A DNA stretch of 64,000 nucleotides from Scybalocola_A sp900557175 (GTDB lineage Bacteria > Bacillota > Clostridia > Lachnospirales > Lachnospiraceae), in contig CALADH010000089.1 of assembly GCA_937890745.1 (NCBI GenBank), positions 1-64,000 on the forward strand, written 5' to 3'. A program made the position numbers and the translations under genes. Below are positions 8,497 to 17,706 of the stretch, piece by piece (positions within the stretch are counted from its first letter, which is position 1; every line of letters starts with the position of its first letter). The notes under the pieces are model-generated. The model saw nothing but the letters and a program-made list of their open reading frames with translations. It had not been told where the DNA came from and made no database searches.

Positions 8497-9474
8497 TCAG
8501 ATTGATAAAATTTTTGAAATGCTGTACTGGAACGGATCGATATCCTTTTTCATTGCAAGTGCTTCCTCAATATCGTAGTCCACATACTCGCCGTGCTTGT
8601 AAGCAATGACACGGTTTGTCTTTCCTGACACTAAAGCATCAACGGCATAAGCGCCCATCATTGACGCATAAACTCTGTCCTTTGCTGTCGGACTTCCGCC
8701 TCTCTGAAGATGACCTAAAATTGTAGCACGCGTCTCCACGCCTGTTGCTGCCTCGATACGCTTTGCCATACTTGCTGAATGGCCGATACCCTCAGCATTG
8801 ACAATAATATGATGCTTTTTGCCGCGCTTTTTATTTTTGATAATGTTATCGATAATCGCATTCTCATCATAATCATACATTTCAGGAAGAAGAATATCCT
8901 CCGCACCATTTGCAATACCGCACCATAATGCAATATAGCCGGCGCTTCTTCCCATAACCTCGATAATACTGCAGCGCTCATGGGATGTTGATGTATCACG
9001 CACCTTATCGATTGCTTCCATTGCTGTATTTACCGCTGTATCAAAACCTACAGTATACTCTGTGCAGGCGATATCAAGGTCGATTGTTCCCGGAACACCG
9101 ATTGTATTGATGCCCAGTCTTGAAAGCTTCTGCGCGCCCTGGAAAGAACCGTCACCGCCAATGACAATCATACCGTCAATGCCGTGCTTGCGGCAAATCT
9201 CTGCGCCCTTTTCCTGATATTCCGGTGAACGGAATTCCGGACATCTTGCTGTATAAAGAATTGTACCGCCTCTCTGAAGAATATCTGATACGCTTGATAC
9301 GTCCATATCAATAATTTCTTCATCAAGAAGACCTGCATAACCTCTCTGAATACCTTTGACCTTACAGCCATAGGCAACTGCTGTTCTGACGACCGCACGA
9401 ATTGCAGCATTCATTCCCGGCGCATCTCCGCCGCTTGTTAAAACACCAATCGTTTTTATCTTCTGCTCGCTCAT
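8497..9474 (-). CDS. pfkA: ATP-dependent 6-phosphofructokinase
   Basis: Phosphorylates fructose 6-phosphate in the committed step of glycolysis. The 325-residue protein has the ATP loop GVLTSGGDAPGMNAAIR at the N terminus, the Mg/ATP motif GGDGSFQGA, the catalytic PGTIDLDIACTEYTVGFDTA region, and the substrate loops VMGRSAGYIAL and ILGHLQRGGSPTAKDR. GGDG rather than a PPi-type motif supports ATP use. Length 320 is typical of allosteric bacterial Pfk. The ribosome site is GGAGG. It has its own promoter overlapping the end of dnaE and a strong terminator. Confidence 0.97.
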   Translation of the reverse strand: MSEQKIKTIGVLTSGGDAPGMNAAIRAVVRTAVAYGCKVKGIQRGYAGLLDEEIIDMDVSSVSDILQRGGTILYTARCPEFRSPEYQEKGAEICRKHGIDGMIVIGGDGSFQGAQKLSRLGINTIGVPGTIDLDIACTEYTVGFDTAVNTAMEAIDKVRDTSTSHERCSIIEVMGRSAGYIALWCGIANGAEDILLPEMYDYDENAIIDNIIKNKKRGKKHHIIVNAEGIGHSASMAKRIEAATGVETRATILGHLQRGGSPTAKDRVYASMMGAYAVDALVSGKTNRVIAYKHGEYVDYDIEEALAMKKDIDPFQYSISKILSI

Positions 9475-9537
9475 GCCATTACCTCCATAATCATGCTTCC
9501 ATTTATAGTTTGTTAGCTTTTTAACACATTTTTTTCT

Positions 9538-9566
9538 ATTCTATACGATTTTTTTTAGTTTTTCAA
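9538..9566 (-). promoter_or_regulatory. Promoter of pfkA inside the end of dnaE
   Basis: Minus-strand TTGAAA (9561-9566), 17-base spacer and TAGAAT (9538-9543). The -35 box covers the last sense codons of dnaE. No terminator is visible after dnaE, so pfkA may also receive read-through. Confidence 0.6.
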
Positions 9567-12500
9567 GATGGATTGTGTGATTCTTATATTTGCCTCACCA
9601 AAGGCCGCTTTAAATTTTTCTGTAATCTCGTCATTTATATGAATATTATTGGATTTTGGCATTTTTTTTATCGCTTTTTCCGCCTTACAAAAGACAATAA
9701 TTTCATCATCACCGTCATGATTCACAATAATATCATACAATTTTTGTTCATTTCTTAAAAATTCCTGTTTTTCTTCAAATTGAATCCAAAGCTGCCTCGG
9801 CGCCTGTTTAAGCGGCATGACTTTCTCACACACAAGCTTTGCCTGCTGCTCCTCACTGGCAGAAACACGTCCCCGCACGAGAATCTTTTCATCGTCACTG
9901 AGAAGATTTTTATTTTTTTCATAGTCATTTGGAAATACAATGACCTCCACAGTGCCATATAAATCCTCCACATTCAGAAAAGCCATCATTCGGTTATTTT
10001 TTGTCACCTTGACTGTTTTTGAATCAATCATGCCGCCGATGGTGACAACCTGTCCGTCCTTCACCCTTGTTTCACCGGTTTCCTCATCCGTATTAAAATC
10101 CGTTGTCACTGCCGTTGTCTGACTCTGAAGCGCCGCCGCATATTCCTCCAGCGGATGTCCGCTGACATAAATGCCGAGCACTTCTTTTTCAAAAGCAAGC
10201 ATATCACCTTTATCGTACTCACCGACATCCGGATATTTTACAATAAAGCTTTCTTTTTCTTCCTCACTGACAAAATCAAAAAGGCTCATCTGACCGGTCA
10301 TTGCTTTTTTCTTATCATTGGCTACACCGTCAAGAAGACTTGCATAAACCATCATCTGCTGGCGGCGCGTATGTCCGAGACTGTCAAAAGCACCGGCCTT
10401 AATAAGATTTTCAATCGCCCGCTTATTCAAATCCCTGCCATACATACGCTCGCAAAATTCCTGCATACTTTTAAACGGCCCACCGTAATTTCTCTCTGCC
10501 ACCATTCCCTCAATAAAGCTTTTTCCGATGCTTTTAATGGCGCAAAGAGCATATCGGATTTTTCCGTCAGATACAGAAAAATCCCGCTCTCCGTCATTAA
10601 TATCCGGCGGCAATATTTCAATGCCCATCTGACGGCAGACCATGACATACTCGGCAACCTTTGATGACTTGTCAATGACCGACGTCATTAAAGCTGCCAT
10701 AAATTCCACCGGATAATAGCACTTGAGCCACGCCGTCTGATAGGAAACAATCGTATAGGCAGCCGCATGGGACTTATTAAAAGCATACTTTGCAAAATCC
10801 GTCATCTCATCAAATATTTTATTGGCCGTTGCCTCGTCAAGACCATTGGCAATACAGCCCGGCACATGATATTCCTCATTGCCGTATACAAAATATTCAC
10901 GTTCCCTTGCCATCACATCGGCCTTTTTCTTTGACATGGCACGTCGTACAAGATCGCTTCGGCCAAGGTCATAGCCGGCAAGCCGCATCACGATCTGCAT
11001 CACCTGCTCCTGATAAACGATACAGCCATAGGTCGGCGCCAATATTTCTTCAAGCTGCGGACATTCATAATGTATCGATTCCGGATTATTTTTACCCTGA
11101 ATATATCTTGGAATAAAGTCCATCGGCCCCGGACGGTAAAGCGATATACCTGCAATAATATCTTCAAGGCTCTGAGGCTTTAATTCCTTCATAAAGCTTT
11201 TCATCCCGGCGCTTTCAAGCTGGAAAATACCTTCGGTCTTTCCGCTACTGATTAAATCAAAAACATTTTTATCATCATAGTTGATTTCATCAATATTCAG
11301 CCGGACACCCGGACGGCGGTTAATGAGGCGGACTGCATTCTGAATGACCGTCAGCGTCCGAAGTCCTAAAAAGTCCATCTTTAAAAGCCCCAGTTCCTCA
11401 AGCGTTGTCATCGTAAACTGGGTTGTCACCGCATCATCTGCGCCCTTTGAGAGCGGCACGTATTCTTCAACAGCCTTCGGGCTGATAACAACACCGGCTG
11501 CGTGCATCGACGCGTGGCGCGGCAGGCCTTCAAGACGCTTTGACATGTCAACTAAGTAATGAATCTGCTCATCGCTGTCATAGGCAGCCTTAAATTCAGG
11601 ATTCTGCTTTAACGCCTTATCAATCGTAATGCCGAGATCCGTAGGTATCATCTTTGCAACTGAATCCACAAAAGCATAAGGCAAATCAAGAACGCGCCCC
11701 ACATCGCGGATAACAGCTCTCGCCGCCATCGTTCCGAAAGTTACAATCTGTACGACTCTGTCCTTGCCGTATTTGCGTACAACATAATCAATAACCTCCT
11801 GACGCCGCTCAAAGCAGAAATCAACGTCAATATCAGGCATTGTTACACGCTGAGGGTTTAAGAAACGCTCAAAAAGGAGCTGGTACTTAATCGGATCAAG
11901 GTTTGTAATACCAAGGCAATAGGAAACAATACTTCCCGCCGCCGAGCCTCGTCCCGGACCGACGCTGATATCATTTTCGCGGGCATAATGAATAAAATCC
12001 CACACAATGAGAAAGTAATCCACAAAGCCCATCGACTGAATCGTATTTAGTTCATAGTCAAGACGCTTTAAAAGCGCCTCCGGTTCATCGGGATAACGCT
12101 GCTTAAAGCCGTCATAAGCAAGCTTTTGCAAGTAGCTCCATGCATCATAGCCCTCCGGCACCGGAAACTGTGGCAGCTTATAGTGCCCAAACTCAATTTC
12201 CACCTGACAGCGCATTGCGATTTTATGTGTATTTTCAAGCGCCTGCAGCGCATACGGAAAAAGCCCGGACATTTCCTCCGGTGATTTCACGTAATACTGA
12301 CCGCCCTCATAGCGCATTCTGTCCTCGTCTGCCACTTTTTTCCCTGTCTGTATACAAAGCAGTAAGTCATGAGGCTCGGCATCCTCCGCATATGTATAAT
12401 GAATATCATTTGTCGCCACAAGCTCAATGCCCGTTTCCTGGGAAAGACGCAAAAGCGCCTGATTCACCGTCCGCTGCATCGGTATGCCGTGATCTTGAAG

Positions 12501-13016
12501 TTCCAAAAAGAAATTGCCCTTTCCCATGATTTCTTCCATCTCAAGAGCAGCCTTTTTCGCCTCGTCATAAAGCCCCTTTTCAATATAATCCGGAATTTCT
12601 CCGGCAAGACAGGCACTTAAAGCAATAATACCCTCATGGTATTCCCGAAGCAAAGCTTTATCAATTCTCGGCTTATAATAAAAGCCCTCCGTAAAACCAC
12701 GTGACACGATTTTCATCAGGTTATGATAGCCTGTATCATTCTCCGCAAGAAGCACAAGATGATGATAACGGCCGCCCTTGCTTTCTTTATCAAATCTTGA
12801 GCCCGGCGCCACATAAACTTCACAGCCAAGCACCGGATGAATACCGTTTTTTTTCGCTTCACGGTAAAAATCAATCACACCGTACATTACACCGTGGTCT
12901 GTAATTGCCACACTGTCCATGCCAAGCTCTTTAACCCGGGCAATCAGCTCTTTTATTTTATTTGAACCGTCCAAAAGACTGTATTCCGTATGTACATGTA
13001 AATGCGTAAAATTCAT
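9555..13016 (-). CDS. dnaE: DNA polymerase III alpha subunit (DnaE)
   Basis: Replicative-type C-family DNA polymerase, 1153 residues. The N-terminal PHP domain begins HLHVHTEYSLLDGSNKI with the metal-binding His residues kept. The polymerase core has GPGRGSAAGSIVSY and the catalytic acidic motif MPDIDVDFCFERR near residue 390, with the third Asp farther on (LLKMDFLGLRTL). Then come the helix-hairpin-helix region and a C-terminal OB fold (VTIGGMIDSKTVKVTKNNRMMAFLNVED). No 3'-5' exonuclease insertion is seen, so this is DnaE rather than PolC. In Firmicutes DnaE extends primers before PolC takes over. Confidence 0.97.
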   Translation of the reverse strand: MNFTHLHVHTEYSLLDGSNKIKELIARVKELGMDSVAITDHGVMYGVIDFYREAKKNGIHPVLGCEVYVAPGSRFDKESKGGRYHHLVLLAENDTGYHNLMKIVSRGFTEGFYYKPRIDKALLREYHEGIIALSACLAGEIPDYIEKGLYDEAKKAALEMEEIMGKGNFFLELQDHGIPMQRTVNQALLRLSQETGIELVATNDIHYTYAEDAEPHDLLLCIQTGKKVADEDRMRYEGGQYYVKSPEEMSGLFPYALQALENTHKIAMRCQVEIEFGHYKLPQFPVPEGYDAWSYLQKLAYDGFKQRYPDEPEALLKRLDYELNTIQSMGFVDYFLIVWDFIHYARENDISVGPGRGSAAGSIVSYCLGITNLDPIKYQLLFERFLNPQRVTMPDIDVDFCFERRQEVIDYVVRKYGKDRVVQIVTFGTMAARAVIRDVGRVLDLPYAFVDSVAKMIPTDLGITIDKALKQNPEFKAAYDSDEQIHYLVDMSKRLEGLPRHASMHAAGVVISPKAVEEYVPLSKGADDAVTTQFTMTTLEELGLLKMDFLGLRTLTVIQNAVRLINRRPGVRLNIDEINYDDKNVFDLISSGKTEGIFQLESAGMKSFMKELKPQSLEDIIAGISLYRPGPMDFIPRYIQGKNNPESIHYECPQLEEILAPTYGCIVYQEQVMQIVMRLAGYDLGRSDLVRRAMSKKKADVMAREREYFVYGNEEYHVPGCIANGLDEATANKIFDEMTDFAKYAFNKSHAAAYTIVSYQTAWLKCYYPVEFMAALMTSVIDKSSKVAEYVMVCRQMGIEILPPDINDGERDFSVSDGKIRYALCAIKSIGKSFIEGMVAERNYGGPFKSMQEFCERMYGRDLNKRAIENLIKAGAFDSLGHTRRQQMMVYASLLDGVANDKKKAMTGQMSLFDFVSEEEKESFIVKYPDVGEYDKGDMLAFEKEVLGIYVSGHPLEEYAAALQSQTTAVTTDFNTDEETGETRVKDGQVVTIGGMIDSKTVKVTKNNRMMAFLNVEDLYGTVEVIVFPNDYEKNKNLLSDDEKILVRGRVSASEEQQAKLVCEKVMPLKQAPRQLWIQFEEKQEFLRNEQKLYDIIVNHDGDDEIIVFCKAEKAIKKMPKSNNIHINDEITEKFKAAFGEANIRITQSILKN

Positions 13017-13071
13017 GCTTTCTTCCTTTCTGCCGTAAATTAGACGTTACCGTTAATACAACTTTTTTTCT

Positions 13072-13512
13072 TCATTGCCTTTCCTCTCCGTCTGTAAACC
13101 GGAACTGATATTTGTCCGACATGATAAAAAAGTCCACGCCGACCTTGCAAAGAAGTGTTCCATGTTCGTCTTTAATATATACCTCATAAACAGCAATTTT
13201 ACGTCCGACGCGCACAGGCACACCCTCTGCGATAATTTTATGAGACACACCGGCCATCGCACCTTTTAAATACTCAATATGCGATGACAGCGTCGTACAT
13301 GTCACACCGGTCGATGCAAGTGCCGAACCGGCAACCGTATCTGCCAGTGCAAAAAGGCAGCCGCCATGGACTGAACCGATTGGATTAAAATGCCGTTTTT
13401 CAAGTTCAATATAGCCTTCTGCCTCTCCGTTGGCCACTTTTGTCATCACTATACCAATATCTTTTGCAAAGCCGTCAAATTGATTAAATTTTTCTATTGT
13501 ATAACTGCTCAT
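13072..13512 (-). CDS. PaaI-family hotdog thioesterase
   Basis: A 146-residue single hotdog-fold protein, probably an acyl-CoA thioesterase. The signature HFNPIGSVHGGCLFALADTVAGSA (residues about 42-65) contains the His-Gly-Gly and downstream Asp typical of the PaaI/YbgC-like 4HBT group. The substrate is not evident. I start at the ATG at 13512 (MSSYTIEK); a TTG one codon upstream is in frame. A possible promoter (TTGCCG, 18, TATAAT) lies just beyond, overlapping the downstream side of the HPr-like gene's terminator. dnaE follows 55 bases downstream. Confidence 0.88.
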   Translation of the reverse strand: MSSYTIEKFNQFDGFAKDIGIVMTKVANGEAEGYIELEKRHFNPIGSVHGGCLFALADTVAGSALASTGVTCTTLSSHIEYLKGAMAGVSHKIIAEGVPVRVGRKIAVYEVYIKDEHGTLLCKVGVDFFIMSDKYQFRFTDGEERQ

Positions 13513-13577
13513 CAAATCCCGCTTTCTTCTGTCTTTTACAAATCAAAAATCTGTCTTTTTATTATATTTTTAGAAAA

Positions 13578-13601
13578 GGCTGTGCGGCAAGCCGCACAGC
13601 C
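13578..13601 (-). terminator. Terminator after the HPr-like gene
   Basis: A perfect 11-base inverted repeat (GGCTGTGCGGC, 2-base centre, GCCGCACAGCC), followed in minus-strand sense by TTTTCTAAAAAT. It closes the hprK-to-crh cluster 22 bases after its last stop. Confidence 0.8.
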
Positions 13602-13623
13602 ATCATACTTTACTTTGTTGCAT

Positions 13624-13881
13624 TTATTCTGTCTTCATTAAATAACGTGTAATATCTTCAACTGCTTTTTCTTCATCGGCACCGTCAGCAATAATTGTCA
13701 ACGTCTCGCCCTCTGCAATTCCAAGACTCATCATCCCCATAATACTCTTAGCATTAACCTTCTTCTCTGCGATTTCCACATAAATCCGGCTTTCATACTG
13801 GCTGGCAACCTGTACTAATAAAGCAACCGGTCTTGCTTCTAATCCTGTTGGAATACTAATTGTAATATCTTTAGAAATCAT
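13624..13881 (-). CDS. Crh-like HPr paralogue with Glu at position 15
   Basis: An 85-residue HPr-fold protein. In canonical HPr, His15 in GLHARP accepts phosphate from enzyme I for sugar import. Here the motif reads TGLEARPVALL, with a GAA codon giving Glu15, so it cannot carry PTS phosphate. Ser46 (NAKSIMGMMSLG), the target of HprK/P, is kept together with the surrounding interaction surface. This is the arrangement of B. subtilis Crh, which has Gln15. Crh also follows whiA, and here hprK is in the same cluster. Inferred role: a Ser46-phosphorylated cofactor for a CcpA-type catabolite regulator, or another signalling role, not sugar transport. Automated annotation would probably call it a PTS phosphocarrier. 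Confidence 0.9.
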   Translation of the reverse strand: MISKDITISIPTGLEARPVALLVQVASQYESRIYVEIAEKKVNAKSIMGMMSLGIAEGETLTIIADGADEEKAVEDITRYLMKTE

Positions 13882-13904
13882 AAAACGTACCTCGCCTTTC
13901 TTAC

Positions 13905-14876
13905 TCAGATGGGTTCATTCCCACCTCTAAGCTCATTAGCTATTTGACTTAACTTTCGTAACCGATGATTGACACCTGACTTACTTACAGGCGTGCTTAG
14001 CAGTTTACCCAACTCCTGTAAGGTGGCCTCCGGATAGGACAGCCGCAGAATTGCCATCTCCTGCAGCGCTTCTGATAATTCCCCGAAGCCTACCGTATTC
14101 TTAATGTAAGTTATGTCTTCAACCTGCTTTACCGCGGCAGACACTGTCTTATTAATGTTTGCCGTCTCACAGTTCACCTGCCGGTTGACACTGTTACGTA
14201 TTTCCTTTGCAATGCGGATATTTTCCAACGCCATCAGGGCATTGTGTGCCTCCATGATGTTCAGCATATCAACAATCTGAGAGCCTTCCTTCACGTAAAC
14301 GACATAGTACTTTTTACGCAAAATAATCTTTGCGTCAATATCAAAAGAAACCATCAGAGCTCTTAAAAACTCCGCTTTTTGTTCGTCTGCGCAGGCAATC
14401 TCAAAATGGTAAGTTTTTTTTGGATCACTGATTGAGCCGAAAGCCAAAAAACATCCTCTCAAAAAAGCGCGCCGGCAGCATGGGCTCTGAATGATAATGT
14501 TATCTGTGAGGGAACAATTTTCCTCAATCTCACCGTCCGGCGTCATCAATCTGGCCGCCATTAAAATTTTCCGGGACAGTGTATCATCAGCTACCGCTAC
14601 TGTATAAACTCTGCTCTTTTTCAGGAAAACATTGCGTTTAACACTGACATCGCTATTTATATTAAATGATTTTTGTAATAATGTAAAGTACTTTCTTGCA
14701 ACAAATATATTTTCTGTATGAATTTTTGTATAAATCCGACCTTTTTCTGTATAAATAACCCTGCCGCACATTCCAAAAATCGCTGCAATTTCTGCAATCT
14801 GACAATGTCTTGCCTCCGGAATATGATTGGAAAGCTCCTCTCTGACTCTGCTTGAAAATGACATCATGCCTCTCAC
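13905..14876 (-). CDS. whiA: DNA-binding protein WhiA
   Basis: WhiA is a conserved Gram-positive regulator of division and sporulation-linked genes. The 323-residue frame begins with a degenerate LAGLIDADG-homing-endonuclease-like fold (GCFLAFGSISDPKKTYHFEIAC in the middle) and ends in a WhiA helix-turn-helix (YPEATLQELGKLLSTPVSKSGVNHRLRKL). The GTG at 14876 overlaps the rapZ stop by four bases. ATGs at 14867 and 14864 follow directly after GAGAGG, and MSFSSRVREEL is the usual family start, so 14864 is an equally good choice. The gene order rapZ-whiA-crh-like matches B. subtilis yvcJ-yvcL-crh, but yvcK is absent. Confidence 0.95.
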   Translation of the reverse strand: MRGMMSFSSRVREELSNHIPEARHCQIAEIAAIFGMCGRVIYTEKGRIYTKIHTENIFVARKYFTLLQKSFNINSDVSVKRNVFLKKSRVYTVAVADDTLSRKILMAARLMTPDGEIEENCSLTDNIIIQSPCCRRAFLRGCFLAFGSISDPKKTYHFEIACADEQKAEFLRALMVSFDIDAKIILRKKYYVVYVKEGSQIVDMLNIMEAHNALMALENIRIAKEIRNSVNRQVNCETANINKTVSAAVKQVEDITYIKNTVGFGELSEALQEMAILRLSYPEATLQELGKLLSTPVSKSGVNHRLRKLSQIANELRGGNEPI

Positions 14877-15748
14877 TTTCTATAATAACTGTCCTTTTCG
14901 ATATCTCTGTGCTCAACCTTCAACCCATATTCCATTGACTTTAAACGGCTATAGAGCGCATTTGCAAGCGTCACCGACCGGTGCTTGCCTCCGGTACAGC
15001 CGATGCTTATGACAAGCTGGTTTTTCCCCTCAGCCACATAGTTTGGAATAAGAAAGCGTACCATATCCTCAAGCTTATCCAAAAACTCACCCGACAGCGG
15101 CGACTGCATGACATAATCATACACGGCCTTGTCATTGCCTGTCTGCGGCCGCATCGAATCAATATAATACGGATTCGGCAAAAAACGGACATCAAATACA
15201 AGGTCAGAATCTGACGGAATACCGTATTTAAAACCAAATGAAAGAATCGTCACAAAAAAGTTACTGTAATTTTTATGATTATCTACAAAAATTTTAAAAA
15301 CCTCGCCGCGAAGCTCTCTTGTCAGCAGCTGGCTTGTGTCAATAATATAGTCTGCCTTCTTTCTGAAAGCCGCCATCTTCTGACGTTCAACCGCAATGCC
15401 GTCCTCAATACGCCCATTGCCTGAAAGAGGATGTGAGCGTCTTGTTTCTTTGTAACGTTTGACAAGCACTTTGTCATCACATTCCAAATAAAGAATCTCA
15501 TAATCAATATTCGTACCGGCAAGGCTTTTAAGCGCCTCACCCATAAATTCAAGTCCCTCGCCGTTTCTTATATCAATACCGAGGGCAACTTTTTCCATTG
15601 CCGCAGTTTCACCACAGGCAATTTCTGCAAATTTTGAAATAAGTGATACCGGCAGGTTATCGACGCAAAAGTAACCTGCGTCTTCAAGCATTTTTAATAC
15701 CGAGCTTTTCCCCGCGCCGGACATTCCTGTTACAATTACAAACCGCAT
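14873..15748 (-). CDS. rapZ: RNase adapter / nucleotide-binding protein RapZ (YvcJ)
   Basis: A 291-residue P-loop protein that binds ATP and GTP. In E. coli RapZ directs a small RNA to RNase E; in Firmicutes YvcJ affects competence and the Crh region. Walker A is at residues 8-15 (GMSGAGKSS), and the conserved DVRFLPNPY and GCTGGKHRSV motifs lie near residues 193 and 253. The length is standard. The ATG has AGGAGT upstream. It is the fourth gene of the hprK-glk-murB-rapZ-whiA run. Confidence 0.95.
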   Translation of the reverse strand: MRFVIVTGMSGAGKSSVLKMLEDAGYFCVDNLPVSLISKFAEIACGETAAMEKVALGIDIRNGEGLEFMGEALKSLAGTNIDYEILYLECDDKVLVKRYKETRRSHPLSGNGRIEDGIAVERQKMAAFRKKADYIIDTSQLLTRELRGEVFKIFVDNHKNYSNFFVTILSFGFKYGIPSDSDLVFDVRFLPNPYYIDSMRPQTGNDKAVYDYVMQSPLSGEFLDKLEDMVRFLIPNYVAEGKNQLVISIGCTGGKHRSVTLANALYSRLKSMEYGLKVEHRDIEKDSYYRK

Positions 15749-15797
15749 TTTTACTCCTGTCTTTTTGGCAGCGGACGAATGCCCACGCCAAAGTATA

Positions 15798-16724
15798 TCA
15801 AAACTCTCCGAGCATTTTTACTTCCATTTCCAAATCAACACCGGCCATTGCTTTTACTCTTTTTTGAATCTCGCGAATAAGTCCAAGCACATCTGCCGCT
15901 GTCGCACCGCCTTTATTAATGACAAAACCGCCGTGCTTTTCGGAAACCATGGCACCGCCGACACTAAAACCTCGAAGTCCCGCGTCACTTATGAGCTTTC
16001 CTGCAAAATAGCCCTCCGGCCGCTTAAATGTGCTTCCCGCGCTCGGATATTCCAACGGCTGCTTTGCGCGCCGCTGGCTGTTAAGCTCATTCATTTTGTC
16101 ATAAATTTCTTCTTTATCGCCGCGTGAAAGCACAAGCGATGCTTTAAGTACGATATAATTTTTCTTTTGGATAACACTTGTGCGATAGCCTAAATCAAGC
16201 GCCTCTTTTTTTATATCATAAATATTTCCGTCTGCATCCATCACGCAGGCAGAAACAGCACAATGGCTCATCTCACCGCCGTAAGCGCCGGCATTCATTG
16301 TCATCGCACCGCCGAAGGTTCCCGGAATGCCCGAAGCAAACTCAAACCCCGTAAGTCCTTCACCGGCAATTTTTTGTGCGAGAGCTGAAAGCATCACGCC
16401 CGCTCCGGCCGTCACCGTCACACTGCCGTCGCCATTATCTTTAAATGTCACTTCGTCCATCGTATGATAAATTTGAAAAACAACGCCTCTGATGCCTTTA
16501 TCGCCAACAAGCAGATTACTGCCATTACCTATGACATAAAACGGCACCGAAGCATCATGGCAAAGCCTTATGGCTTTTGCAAAGACCGTTTCACCGGCAG
16601 GCGTCACAAAAACATCCGCCGGTCCTCCGATTTTAAATGTTGTATGCGCTGACATCGGCTCGTCGTACAAAACAGACGAAGCCCCTGCAATGCGCTCCAA
16701 TTCAGCTTTAAATTGATGATTCAT
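15798..16724 (-). CDS. murB: UDP-N-acetylenolpyruvoylglucosamine reductase
   Basis: FAD/NADPH enzyme completing UDP-MurNAc synthesis for peptidoglycan. The 308-residue product has the FAD-binding stretch TTFKIGGPADVFVTP and the GNGSNLLVGDKGIRGVV loop. SGIPGTFGGAMTMNAGAYGGE and the active-site serine region YPSAGSTFKRPEGYFAGKLI follow. This is a type II MurB as in most Gram-positives. The ribosome site AGGAG overlaps the glk stop (3-base gap), so it is coupled to glucokinase. Confidence 0.97.
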   Translation of the reverse strand: MNHQFKAELERIAGASSVLYDEPMSAHTTFKIGGPADVFVTPAGETVFAKAIRLCHDASVPFYVIGNGSNLLVGDKGIRGVVFQIYHTMDEVTFKDNGDGSVTVTAGAGVMLSALAQKIAGEGLTGFEFASGIPGTFGGAMTMNAGAYGGEMSHCAVSACVMDADGNIYDIKKEALDLGYRTSVIQKKNYIVLKASLVLSRGDKEEIYDKMNELNSQRRAKQPLEYPSAGSTFKRPEGYFAGKLISDAGLRGFSVGGAMVSEKHGGFVINKGGATAADVLGLIREIQKRVKAMAGVDLEMEVKMLGEF

Positions 16725-16727
16725 AAA

Positions 16728-17681
16728 TTATTCTCCTAAGCTGAGCACAAGTCTTGCCGCGCCGACCATGCCCGCATCATTACCAAGCAGCGCCAGTGCA
16801 AACTCTGTATCTTTTACAGCATGGAAGCTTTTTGCCTTATATTTTTCACGGATAACATCAATTAAATATTCTCCGGCTTTTGAAACACCGCCGCCGATAA
16901 CAAAAATTTCAGGATTTAATACAGCGCCGATGGCTGCCAGCGCACTGCCAAGATAACCTGACATTATATCAACAACCTCTTTTGCAGCCGCATCGCCGGC
17001 TTTAGCCGCATCAAAAACAGATTTTGCTGAAACCTCAGGAAGGCTTCTTAAAGACGTCTCCTTATCTGTCTCCTCAAGCATACGCTTTGCAAGCTTTACG
17101 ACGCCTGTTGCCGATGCCACCTGTTCAAGACAGCCGCGGTTGCCGCATCCGCACACACCAATGACATCTTTTTCATCCACAACATTCATATGACCGATCT
17201 CGCCGGCTGCACCGCACGTTCCCGATACGATTTTGCCGTCAAGAATAATACCGCCGCCGACGCCTGTGCCAAGCGTTACCATCACCATATTGGAATGACC
17301 GCGGCCGCCGCCAAGCCACTGCTCGCCGAGTGCTGCCACATTAGCGTCATTGCCGGCCTTTACAGGAAGTCCGAGCATATCAGAAAGCGCTGTTTCCACA
17401 TTGAATACACCCCAGCCTAAATTGACGCACATAAGCACTGTACCGTCAGCTTTTACAGGACCCGGCACACCAAGTCCGACACCGACGACATCTTCTTTCT
17501 TATAACCTCTTTTTTCAATCGCATTTTCAATAGACTCTGCAATATCGTCTAAAATATGCATGCCGTTATCTTCAGTTCTTGTCTTAATTTCCCACTTATC
17601 AATAATTTTTCCGATTGTTGAAATAATACCAATCTTAACGGTTGTACCTCCGATATCAACACCAAAACAAATCTTACTCAT
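16728..17681 (-). CDS. glk: ROK-family glucokinase
   Basis: Phosphorylates cytoplasmic glucose. The 317-residue protein begins GVDIGGTTVKIGI (phosphate 1 loop), has the sugar-binding GNDANVAALGE and GTGVGGGIILDGKIVSG, and the ROK zinc motif CGCGNRGCLEQVAS near residue 180. No N-terminal HTH is present, so it is an enzyme, not a repressor. The ribosome site is GGGAGG. Placement between hprK and murB links glucose phosphorylation to the catabolite-control kinase. Confidence 0.94.
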   Translation of the reverse strand: MSKICFGVDIGGTTVKIGIISTIGKIIDKWEIKTRTEDNGMHILDDIAESIENAIEKRGYKKEDVVGVGLGVPGPVKADGTVLMCVNLGWGVFNVETALSDMLGLPVKAGNDANVAALGEQWLGGGRGHSNMVMVTLGTGVGGGIILDGKIVSGTCGAAGEIGHMNVVDEKDVIGVCGCGNRGCLEQVASATGVVKLAKRMLEETDKETSLRSLPEVSAKSVFDAAKAGDAAAKEVVDIMSGYLGSALAAIGAVLNPEIFVIGGGVSKAGEYLIDVIREKYKAKSFHAVKDTEFALALLGNDAGMVGAARLVLSLGE

Positions 17682-17706
17682 CTTAAATTTCCTCCCTTAA
17701 TTTTAC

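Noticed and set aside
10155..10664. 169-codon plus-strand frame opposite dnaE
   Set aside because: Antisense shadow of the DnaE coding frame; no motif, no regulatory signal.
12140..12529. 129-codon plus-strand frame opposite dnaE
   Set aside because: It lies wholly antisense to conserved dnaE sequence, has Pro/His/Cys-rich composition typical of shadow frames, and no ribosome site or domain.
13624..13881. Ordinary PTS phosphocarrier HPr
   Set aside because: His15 is replaced by Glu (GAA codon clearly read), so phosphotransfer in the PTS is not possible.
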